A stretch of 64,000 nucleotides of DNA from Gemmatimonadota bacterium (GTDB lineage: Bacteria > Gemmatimonadota > Gemmatimonadetes > Longimicrobiales > Gaopeijiaceae). Below, piece after piece: positions 25,075-32,237 of the stretch. Numbering within the stretch: the stretch's first letter is position 1; every line of letters starts with the position of its first letter. Position numbers and translations under genes: made by a program. A model generated the notes under the pieces. It made no database searches and was not told the DNA's origin. It worked only from the letters and a program-made list of their open reading frames with translations. The stretch is taken from the NCBI GenBank assembly GCA_040882465.1, contig JBBEBG010000027.1:33491-97490 (forward strand), in the 5' to 3' direction.

Positions 25075-26758
25075 CTTTCCCCCCGGACTGATCCTCCTCG
25101 GCGGGGGGCTCCTCCTCCCCCTCCTGCAGGGAAGACTCCGCGAGGCGGCCGTCCTGGTCTTTCCCCTCCTCACCCTCGGCGCGGTGTGGACGGTCCCCGA
25201 CGGAACCTCACTGGCCGTGCCCTTCCTGGGGTACGAGCTCGCCCTGGTTCACTCGACGACGCTCGGCCGCCTCTTCGCGACCGTCTTCTCGATCATGGCC
25301 TTCGCGGGGGGACTCTTCGCCCTCCGTCGCGCCCCCGTGGTGGAGCTGGCGGCCGCCTTCGCCTACGCCGGGAGCGCCATCGGCGTCACCTTCGCCGGTG
25401 ACCTCCTGACGATGTTCGTCTTCTGGGAGCTGATGGCCGTCGGGTCTACCGTGGTGATCTGGTCCTCCGATCAACCGGGAGCTTACGGGGCGAGCATGAG
25501 GTACCTCTCCATTCACCTGATGGGTGGGGTCCTCCTGATGTTCGGGGTGATCGGCCACATCATCGACACCGGATCGGTCGCCTTCACCGCCATGCAGCCG
25601 GACAGCCTGGCGCACTGGATGATCCTGGCGGGCTTCCTCGTCAACGCCGGCGCCCCTCCGCTCGGAGCGTGGATCGCCGACGCCTATCCCGAAGCCTCCG
25701 CGACCGGAATGGTCTTCCTCTCGGCATTCACGACCAAGACGGCGGTCTTTGCGCTCATGGTCGGATTTCCCGGAGCGGGAATCCTGATCCCGATCGGCCT
25801 CTACATGTCCCTGTACGGAATCTTCTACGCCCTACTCGAGAACGACATGCGTCGCATTCTCGCGTACAGCATCGTGAACCAGGTCGGATTCATGGTGACG
25901 GCGGTGGGGATCGGGTCCGAGATGGCGCTGAACGGGGCGGCGGCACATGCTTTCACCCACATCATTTACAAGGCGCTCCTCCTGATGTCGGCGGGGAGTG
26001 TCCTGGTGATGACCGGCAAGAGGAAGTGCACGGATCTCGGCGGCCTCTTCCGCACGATGCCCTTCACCGCGACCGCGGGAATCATCGGCGCCCTGGCGAT
26101 TTCGTCCTTCCCCTTCACTTCGGGGTTCGTGTCGAAGTCCATGACGAACCAGTCGGCGGCGGACGCGGCGCTCCTCGTCCCGTGGCTCATTCTGACGGCG
26201 GCATCGGCGGGGGTCTTCCTCCATGCCGGCATCAAGTTCCCCTGGTTCGTCTTCTTCCAGAAGGACTCCGGGCTCCGGCCGGCCGAGCCGCCCCTTTCCA
26301 TGCGGCTCGCGATGGGACTCTTCGCCTTCGCCTGCATCGCCCTGGGCGTCGTGTATCAGCCCCTGTACCGGCTCCTCCCCTACGCGACGGAGTACGAGCC
26401 CTATACGGCGCTCCATCTCGTACAGCAGTTTCAGCTCCTCCTCTTCTCCGGGCTTGCCTTCTTCCTCCTCCTCCCGCTCATGAAGCGAACGCGGACGATC
26501 AGCCTGGACTTCGATTGGTTCTATCGGCGCTTCGGGACGATTGTCGCTCGAGAATTCGGAGTCCGGACCGGAGGTGCGTGGGCCCGCTCTGAGCGCCAGG
26601 TAGAGAAACGGGTGACGAAAGTCATCGAGGGGCTCTTCCGGACCCATGGCCCACACGGTGCCCTCGCCCGAAGCTGGCCGACCCGAAGCATGCTGCTTTG
26701 GGTCGCGATCCTTCTCGGGGCCTTCCTCTCCATGGAGCTCCTCCGGTTGATCATCTGA
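25064..26758 (+). CDS. Antiporter subunit D-like, third copy (NuoL/M/N type)
   Basis: 564 residues, the longest of the three. Family signatures are GDLLTMFVFWELMAVGSTVVIW, NAGAPPLGAWIADAYPEASATGMVFLSAFTTKTAVFAL, MRRILAYSIVNQVGFMVTAVGIG and AHAFTHIIYKALLLMSAG. A charged tail of about 60 residues after the last core helix (TISLDFDWFYRRFGTIVAREFG...) ends with a further TM segment, like the extended C-terminus seen in some NuoL and MrpD relatives. Last gene of the operon, convergent with a Nudix gene 11 bases away. Confidence 0.9.
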   Translation: MAISFPPGLILLGGGLLLPLLQGRLREAAVLVFPLLTLGAVWTVPDGTSLAVPFLGYELALVHSTTLGRLFATVFSIMAFAGGLFALRRAPVVELAAAFAYAGSAIGVTFAGDLLTMFVFWELMAVGSTVVIWSSDQPGAYGASMRYLSIHLMGGVLLMFGVIGHIIDTGSVAFTAMQPDSLAHWMILAGFLVNAGAPPLGAWIADAYPEASATGMVFLSAFTTKTAVFALMVGFPGAGILIPIGLYMSLYGIFYALLENDMRRILAYSIVNQVGFMVTAVGIGSEMALNGAAAHAFTHIIYKALLLMSAGSVLVMTGKRKCTDLGGLFRTMPFTATAGIIGALAISSFPFTSGFVSKSMTNQSAADAALLVPWLILTAASAGVFLHAGIKFPWFVFFQKDSGLRPAEPPLSMRLAMGLFAFACIALGVVYQPLYRLLPYATEYEPYTALHLVQQFQLLLFSGLAFFLLLPLMKRTRTISLDFDWFYRRFGTIVAREFGVRTGGAWARSERQVEKRVTKVIEGLFRTHGPHGALARSWPTRSMLLWVAILLGAFLSMELLRLII

Positions 26759-26769
26759 CCCGAGGTCGC

Positions 26770-27177
26770 CTAGTTATCCCCGGCGGTCCCTTCGCGAACG
26801 AAACGGGCATCGGCGGGGGCGAGAGGGATCGCCGCGAGCTCTCCGGCGGTGAACCAGCCGAGCTCCGTGTGCTCCGTCGCGCGAGGGGCCCCGCGGACGC
26901 TCACCTCGACGAAGCGGATCTCGAAGGGAGATCCGGGGTCGCGGGTGCGGAAGAGTTCCCGGCCAAGCCCTGTGACTTCCAGCCCCAGCTCCTCCCCGAG
27001 CTCTCTCCGCGCCGCGTCGAGGAGGGACTCACCGGCGAGGAGCTTTCCTCCCGGAAACTCCCACATCCCCCCGTGCCGCTTCTCCGGAGGGCGGCGACCC
27101 ACGAGGTAACGCTCCCCCTCCCGAATCACCGCGGCCACCACCGGAATCGTCTTCTCCTGGGGAGCTGGTTCGGTCAT
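26770..27177 (-). CDS. Nudix (MutT-type) hydrolase
   Basis: 135 residues from ATG 27177; the frame is open 20 codons further but the added residues look random. The Nudix box is complete: GGKLLAGESLLDAARRELGEELGL fits GX5EX7REUXEEXGU. Opening with VVAAVIREGERYLVGRRPPEKRHGGMWEFPGG is typical of 8-oxo-dGTP or NTP pyrophosphohydrolases of the MutT group. It probably cleans damaged nucleotides in the cytosol; the exact substrate is uncertain. Confidence 0.87.
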   Translation of the reverse strand: MTEPAPQEKTIPVVAAVIREGERYLVGRRPPEKRHGGMWEFPGGKLLAGESLLDAARRELGEELGLEVTGLGRELFRTRDPGSPFEIRFVEVSVRGAPRATEHTELGWFTAGELAAIPLAPADARFVREGTAGDN

Positions 27178-27300
27178 GACGGGAATAGGACGGAGGAGCG
27201 CGGGCCGGTCAATGTGGGTCCTCCGGGCCGAGGACATCCCCGACGGAATCCGCTTCCCCCCCCACTTGCGCGCACCGGCCGAATTTCGATATCAAACGGC

Positions 27301-27885
27301 ATGATCCACTCTCGATCCGCTCCGGGCGCTCCTCTGCGCACAATGATCATTGGGGCTGTCGCCCTCGTCTTCGGGGGGTGCGGGGGCGGGGAGACTTCGG
27401 CCGCGGAAGCCTTTCGAAACCTCGACCTGACCGTCGCGGCCCTCGACGGGCGCGCGGTGGCGCTACGGGACGGGAGGGTCGGCTTTCCCGACGAAGGAAT
27501 CGAGGTCGTCCTCGACGGGCTTCACCTGACCGGATCGTTGGACTCGGAGCGGGGGGAGGTGACGGCCGGGTTTCTCTACACGAACCGGGAAGGAGCCCTC
27601 TCGGAGATCGAGCTGGTAGTCGCGCTACGACGAGAGGGAGAGGAAATGCAACACCTGGGCTCGCGCCTCCTGGGAGGCCCGTTCCGCGTGGAGGGAATTC
27701 GATACGAAGCCGGAGAGATCGTCGTCTACCTCCTCGACTACTCCCTGGACGATCCCCCCTGTTGTCCCACGATTTCGCTCCAGCGCCGCTTCCACCTGGT
27801 GGACGGGGAGGTGCGGGAGGTCGAAGTGGTGGATCCCGATAGTGAGGAGAGGGTCCCGGAAGGGGCGATCGAAACACCCGCCTGA
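27301..27885 (+). CDS. Lipoprotein of unknown function
   Basis: 194 residues from ATG 27301 (a second ATG lies at 27343). The signal ends with LVFGGC, a lipobox. The mature protein alternates short beta-strands (EIVVYLLDYSLDD, RRFHLVDGEVREVEVVD) and contains a CC pair in DDPPCCPTISLQ. I do not recognise a family. The nearest promoter-like sequence, TTGCGC-18-TATCAA, ends 5 bases before the ATG and is weak evidence only. The gene is convergent with the His-rich protein gene that follows. Confidence 0.65.
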   Translation: MIHSRSAPGAPLRTMIIGAVALVFGGCGGGETSAAEAFRNLDLTVAALDGRAVALRDGRVGFPDEGIEVVLDGLHLTGSLDSERGEVTAGFLYTNREGALSEIELVVALRREGEEMQHLGSRLLGGPFRVEGIRYEAGEIVVYLLDYSLDDPPCCPTISLQRRFHLVDGEVREVEVVDPDSEERVPEGAIETPA

Positions 27886-27934
27886 GCCGGGGAAGCCAGG
27901 CTCCCCGACTCCGGACGAGCCCGGGCGCGCCGCC

Positions 27935-28948
27935 TCAGTGCGCGTGCTCTCCGTGCCCGCCCGTCAGCATCTCCCCGTAAAAGGCCGCGAGCCGGTCCCG
28001 GACCTGGGGAAAACGAATCGCTTCGAGAGTCGCGGCCCGGATCGCCTCCCACTCGGCGACCGCGGCGTCCGCGGCCGCGTTCCAAGCAACCGGATCGCCC
28101 GCCACCTGCGCCGCCTCGAGGACCGGAATGAGCTCCCGGATTCGATCGCGGCGCGGCTCGAGGGCCGGGAGTCGTCCGGTCCGGAGCAACGAGGAGAGCA
28201 GGCCGCCGTCCCGTCCTTCTTCCACCGTTTCGGCGAGCGCGAGGCCCAGGGCCCGGATGCGGTAGGAATCCGCTTCGCCGGCGAGGCGCGCGGCGGCGGG
28301 CGGCTCGAGCCCTACCGCCCAATACGCGAGCCACGGATTGTGGCCGGCGAAGGGCCCATCCGGGGAGGGGACGAACCAGACGTGGAGCATCGTGAGCTCC
28401 ATCCCCGGCGGAGAGAGCTCCGGGTGGGTGTGCCAGGCGTCCAGCGCTCCGTCGAAGAGGTCCGGCGTTTCCTGGCCGGGGCGCGCCTGGTAGGCGAAGG
28501 CGACGCCAACGAGCTTCTCCTCCCCCGCCACGGGAGAAAACATCAGATGCTCGGGCCGAGCGGGGTCGGAGCCCGTCCCCGAGAGCATCCGCACCGCATT
28601 CACCCAGTGCGTTCCCATCGTGGGAATCATCCCGAGCGCCGGGCGAAATCCCGAATCCCGCGCGGTGGCCGGCTGCGCGAAGGGGGCGACCGAGGCCTCG
28701 ACGGCCGCGATCTGTTCTCGCGCTAGCTCGGAAAGCGCCGCCTCCGGCTCCCCGTGCATGGCGGCATGATCGTGCCCGGCCGCGTGATCGTGGGTCTCCG
28801 CGTGATCCTGTGGCGCGGCGGCGTCGTGGGGTGCCGCCTGATCGTGGGTCCCATGATCGTGATCCGCCGCGGCGGGCGGCGTCTGAGCCCCCAGCGCGAG
28901 TGGCGCGATCGCAACGAGCAACACCGGCAGTAATCGAATCCCCGTCAT
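27935..28948 (-). CDS. Exported protein with His/Asp-rich N-terminus
   Basis: 337 residues from ATG 28948, which has a GGAGG ribosome site. A signal peptide (LLPVLLVAIAPLALGAQ) is followed by about 35 residues made almost only of His, Asp, Ala and Glu, an arrangement that binds zinc, nickel or copper ions. The remaining 250 residues contain conserved-looking segments PTMGTHWVNAVRMLSG, LVGVAFAY, AWHTHPELSPPGMELTMLHVWFVPSPDGPFAGHNPWLAYW and a helical C-terminus ending in GGHGEHAH. Both ends are His-rich. I cannot name the family. A periplasmic metal-binding or storage role is an inference from composition. Confidence 0.65.
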   Translation of the reverse strand: MTGIRLLPVLLVAIAPLALGAQTPPAAADHDHGTHDQAAPHDAAAPQDHAETHDHAAGHDHAAMHGEPEAALSELAREQIAAVEASVAPFAQPATARDSGFRPALGMIPTMGTHWVNAVRMLSGTGSDPARPEHLMFSPVAGEEKLVGVAFAYQARPGQETPDLFDGALDAWHTHPELSPPGMELTMLHVWFVPSPDGPFAGHNPWLAYWAVGLEPPAAARLAGEADSYRIRALGLALAETVEEGRDGGLLSSLLRTGRLPALEPRRDRIRELIPVLEAAQVAGDPVAWNAAADAAVAEWEAIRAATLEAIRFPQVRDRLAAFYGEMLTGGHGEHAH

Positions 28949-29054
28949 TTTTCCTCCCTCGAACCTGCGTGTCCGCATTTCTCCCTGCCGATTCGAGGGA
29001 GCAGCCCCGACGAACGTTAACCGGTCCGTCGGGGCCGCCTCCGCGCCAGCAGGA

Positions 29055-30266
29055 CTATTGCGGGTAGGTCGGGCCCTGATCCGCGGCCGGAACGGTGCCC
29101 TCGCCCATGTAGGTGAACTTCTGAATCCTACGTCCTTGATACGTCTCGGTCGTGTAAATGTTGCCGTTCGAGTCCGTCGCGATGCTGTGGAGCGAATAGA
29201 AATGGCCCGGATACCGCCCCCCCCGGCCGAAGGTCGTCAGCTCTTCCAGCGTCTCGCGGACAATCACGTGCACACGTTGATTCCGGCCATCGGCGAGGAA
29301 GAGATAGCGCTGCTCCGGATCGCGCGAGAATGCCACGTCCCAGGTCGACCCTTCCCCGAGCGTTTCGGGATTGTAGAAGTGCTCTTGAACGAATTCCCCG
29401 TCCATCGTGAAAACCTGGAGCCGGTTGTTCTGGCGGTCGCAGACGTACACGAGTCGGTCGGTCGAGACGTCCGCGCAGTGCACTGGGCCCCGGAACTGCT
29501 GGGTCGCGCCTCGTTCCACACCGGTGAAGAGGTCGGGGTTGTCGTCCGGCACGTTTCCGTACGCGCCCCAGAAGCGCTTCATCGCGCCCGTGCTGGCGTC
29601 GAGGACCGCGACACGCCGGTTGAAGTAGCCGTCGGCGAGGAAGGCTTCGTTCGATTCCGCGTCCACGAAGATCTTCGCCACCCGTCCGAAGCTCGTGGAA
29701 TCGAGGGAGTTCCGAACCGCCGCGCTGTCCGGGCCGATCCGCGCTCCGTGAACCCCATACTGGGCGATGAACTGACCGGACTGCGTAAACTTGAGGACGT
29801 GCGCGTCACCCCCCCCATTGCCTCCGATCCAGACGTAACCCTGGTGGTCCACGAAGATTCCGTGGTTGGACTCCGGCCAGGTGAAGCCCTCCCCCTCGAA
29901 GCCGGCGGCGTAGCCCCAACCCTGTACCACGTTCCCATCCCGGTCGAAGGCGATGACCGGAGGAGCGACCCGGCAGCAGAGCTGGGAGGTGACGGGCTCG
30001 ATGTCGAGGGAGTGCTCGTTGTCGTCGAGCGTCTCCGGGCGATGGACGATCCAGACCTGATCCTGATCGTCCACCCAGACTCCGATCGTCGAGCCGAGGA
30101 CCCAGGCGTTCGGGAGTGGCTTAGGCCAGAAGGGATCCACCTGGAAGAGCGGTGCGGTGATGGCCTGGGCATCCGCCTGGCTCCGAAGCAAGAACTGGCC
30201 GACCCAGAGCCCGCCAGTCAGAGTGATCAGGGCGCCGACGAGCATGGACTTGTTTCGTGGCATCAT
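29055..30266 (-). CDS. NHL-type six-bladed beta-propeller protein, exported
   Basis: 403 residues from ATG 30266 (GGAGGAG site 7 bases upstream); an upstream frame extension is not convincing. A signal-anchor or signal peptide (MLVGALITLTGGLWVGQFLL) is followed by NHL-repeat blades: GVWVDDQDQVWIVHR, VIAFDRDGNVVQGWG, GIFVDHQGYVWIGGNGGGDAHVLKFTQSGQFIAQYG, KIFVDAESNEAFLADGYFNRRVAVLD and SIATDSNGNIYTTETYQGRRIQKFTYMG. Propellers of this kind bind partners or small molecules; no catalytic residues are evident. It lies downstream of the NRAMP-like gene but a terminator separates them. Confidence 0.78.
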   Translation of the reverse strand: MMPRNKSMLVGALITLTGGLWVGQFLLRSQADAQAITAPLFQVDPFWPKPLPNAWVLGSTIGVWVDDQDQVWIVHRPETLDDNEHSLDIEPVTSQLCCRVAPPVIAFDRDGNVVQGWGYAAGFEGEGFTWPESNHGIFVDHQGYVWIGGNGGGDAHVLKFTQSGQFIAQYGVHGARIGPDSAAVRNSLDSTSFGRVAKIFVDAESNEAFLADGYFNRRVAVLDASTGAMKRFWGAYGNVPDDNPDLFTGVERGATQQFRGPVHCADVSTDRLVYVCDRQNNRLQVFTMDGEFVQEHFYNPETLGEGSTWDVAFSRDPEQRYLFLADGRNQRVHVIVRETLEELTTFGRGGRYPGHFYSLHSIATDSNGNIYTTETYQGRRIQKFTYMGEGTVPAADQGPTYPQ

Positions 30267-30399
30267 GGCTACTCCTCCCCTCGTGGGTGCTGGATCGCCG
30301 AGAACGGAGCGGGTCGCCCGCTGGAAATGGACGGACGGCGGACCCGGCTCGGGCGAGCGAGATGAGCCACGGTAAGGTCCGGGCTCCGCCCCTGTCCAC

Positions 30400-30422
30400 A
30401 AAATTCGCCCGCCCAGCGGGCG
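30400..30422 (-). terminator. Rho-independent-type terminator after the NRAMP-like gene
   Basis: On the minus strand CGCCCGC-TGG-GCGGGCG forms a perfect 7-bp stem with a 3-base loop, followed by AATTTT. It lies 30 bases beyond the stop codon of the gene at 30452. Confidence 0.55.
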
Positions 30423-30451
30423 ATGCCATGGCGAATTGAGCCCGTCTCAGC

Positions 30452-31732
30452 TCAAAGGAAGAAGCGCCAATACAGGAAGAGGAGCGCGAATCCCACGAGA
30501 AATGCGGCGGACGCCCGGGCGAGGAGGAGGAGGCCCCCTTTCGGCCGCGCCGCCTCGGGCGTGTGGGGCCCGGTGAGCAAGCGAAGATTGAATACGGCGA
30601 GGATCGGCGTCGTGAGGAAGGAAAGCGTCGTGGCGAGATCCACGAGCCCGGTGAGGCGCTCGGACATGACCGACAGGATTAGGATCGCGCCGGCGAAGAG
30701 CGCCGCCATCGAGACCACTTCCGGCGCGCGCGATACCCTCGCCCCCGGAGGCACCGCGAAGAGCTCGCGGTAGAGCGCCTGAAAGACGCGGGGGATTCCG
30801 TCGCTCACGGCCAGAGTCGTGCTGAACATGGTCACGAGGGCCGCCGTCCCGATGATCGGCACGCTCCACGCGCCCAGGGAGGTGCGGTAGAGGGAGATGA
30901 GGCGTTCCGCGAAGGCGACGCTTCCCACGGGCGTCGGGTCGCCCGAGCCGTACATGAGCGTCGCCCCCAGCGCGAGGAAGAGGACCGCCATGATGCTGGC
31001 CGCCCCATACCCCAGGTTGAAGTCGGTCACGGCGTGGCGGACGGTCGGCACGTGCCCGGTCTGGTTGCGCCTCTCCAGCGTCCAGAGCGAATGCCAGACC
31101 CCCACGTCGAGGGGAATGGGCATCCACCCCATGAGGGCGATCACGAAGGCTAGGCCCGCCCCGTTCCAGATCGCCGGGGGGATGTACAAAGGGTCCGGCG
31201 TCCCGGGCCGCGTGAAGGCGAGCGCGACCGCGAGGACGGTGAGGACCCCGAGAACCGCCATGATCGCCTTCATCGTCGAGTCGAGCGCCGGATATCGCCC
31301 CGAGAGAATCAGAAAGCCGCAGAGGCCGAGGACGGCGAGCGACCATTGAAAAGAGGTGAGGTACGTCCCGAGGAGCTGCCCCGCGATCCCGGCCGTGACG
31401 AGCGTCACCGAGGCGAGCACGGCGAACATCGTGCCGACGGTGATCGCCACATAAGTCCAGAGCGCCCAAGGCCCGAGGCGCCGGTACCCGGTGACGAGCG
31501 ACTCCCCGGTCGCGGCGGCGTAGCGGGGGGCGAACTCGAGGAAGGGATACTTCGAAAGGCAGGCGAGGAGGACCGCCCAGAGGAGGAGGTAACCGTAATC
31601 GGCGCCGGCCCGGGTCGCCTGCACCAGGTGAGAGACCCCCACCGCCGCACCAGCCATGACGACGCCGGGCCCAAGCGTCTTCCAGAGGGGGGTGTCGCGG
31701 AAGGAGAGGCGGTGGCGGCTGGGCTCGGTCAC
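30452..31732 (-). CDS. NRAMP-family transporter lacking the canonical metal-binding motifs
   Basis: 426 residues, about 11 TM helices, from GTG 31732. The fold is recognisable from GPGVVMAGAAVGVSHLVQATRAGADYGYLLLW and the later helices. NRAMP metal transporters bind the ion with DPGN in TM1 and MPH in TM6. Here TM1 reads GVSH at the DPGN position (residues 32-35) and TM6 reads GWMPIPLDVGVWHS where AxxMPHNLYLHS is expected. The surrounding helices and length are normal, so this is a divergent subfamily and not a decayed gene. A different substrate or mechanism is likely. Confidence 0.82.
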   Translation of the reverse strand: MTEPSRHRLSFRDTPLWKTLGPGVVMAGAAVGVSHLVQATRAGADYGYLLLWAVLLACLSKYPFLEFAPRYAAATGESLVTGYRRLGPWALWTYVAITVGTMFAVLASVTLVTAGIAGQLLGTYLTSFQWSLAVLGLCGFLILSGRYPALDSTMKAIMAVLGVLTVLAVALAFTRPGTPDPLYIPPAIWNGAGLAFVIALMGWMPIPLDVGVWHSLWTLERRNQTGHVPTVRHAVTDFNLGYGAASIMAVLFLALGATLMYGSGDPTPVGSVAFAERLISLYRTSLGAWSVPIIGTAALVTMFSTTLAVSDGIPRVFQALYRELFAVPPGARVSRAPEVVSMAALFAGAILILSVMSERLTGLVDLATTLSFLTTPILAVFNLRLLTGPHTPEAARPKGGLLLLARASAAFLVGFALLFLYWRFFL

Positions 31733-31739
31733 GGGGCCG

Positions 31740-31745
31740 AAGCTA
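31740..31745 (-). promoter_or_regulatory. -10-like box directly before the NRAMP-like start
   Basis: On the minus strand TAGCTT is followed by 7 bases and the GTG start at 31732. No Shine-Dalgarno is present. The -35 region (TTTCCG) is poor. Confidence 0.35.
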
Positions 31746-31853
31746 CTGGGTGGCCACCGGGGCGGAAAGACGGCGAACGGCGGCCATTCTCACTCCTTTC
31801 GCCGGGGTGAATCGGCCCGGCGATCGCAGGGTGATTGCCAGCCGCGGAGTCCC

Positions 31854-31882
31854 TTGACTGAAACAACAATATCCCATATTCA
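31854..31882 (+). promoter_or_regulatory. Sigma70-type promoter of the regulator/Ehr operon
   Basis: TTGACT (31854-31859), a 17-base spacer and TATTCA (31877-31882), within an unusually A/T-rich stretch (about 31855-31930). It would give a leader of roughly 60 bases before the XRE-type gene. Confidence 0.5.
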
Positions 31883-31945
31883 TACCAGCGTTTACATATC
31901 ATGAAGTAGATAACTGATGTTTTACACTGGATCTCCGGTTCGACC

Positions 31946-32233
31946 GTGCTCACCGCAGCGCAACTGAGGGCCGCAAGGGCTCTTCTGGGCCTCGATCAAC
32001 GCCGGCTCGCGGAGCTTTCCAGCCTTTCGGTTCCCACCATTCAGCGGATGGAAGCCAGCGACGGCATCGTTCGCGGCAATGTCGATTCGCTCATGAAGGT
32101 CGTCGCGGCCCTCGAGACCGCGGGAGCCGAGCTGATCGCCGACGGCGCGGCGAGCGGAGAAGGTGGGCGCGGCGTGCGGCTCAGGGCGCCGAGCGCGGGC
32201 ACTCCCCCGGCATCGCCGAAACCCGTGGCATGA
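31946..32233 (+). CDS. XRE-type helix-turn-helix regulator
   Basis: 95 residues from GTG 31946. The HTH domain occupies residues 3-60 (LTAAQLRAARALLGLDQRRLAELSSLSVPTIQRMEASDG), followed by a short tail, LMKVVAALETAGAELIADGAAS, seen in a common class of single-domain regulators. Its stop lies four bases before the GTG of the large membrane subunit gene, so it is the first gene of the Ehr-type operon and probably controls it. The A/T-rich upstream sequence contrasts with the surrounding DNA. Confidence 0.78.
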   Translation: MLTAAQLRAARALLGLDQRRLAELSSLSVPTIQRMEASDGIVRGNVDSLMKVVAALETAGAELIADGAASGEGGRGVRLRAPSAGTPPASPKPVA

Positions 32234-32237
32234 TGAA

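Noticed and set aside
27266..27300. Leaderless promoter before the lipoprotein gene
   Set aside because: TTGCGC-18-TATCAA ends 5 bases before the ATG and the -10 box departs from TAnnnT, so I did not list it as a promoter.
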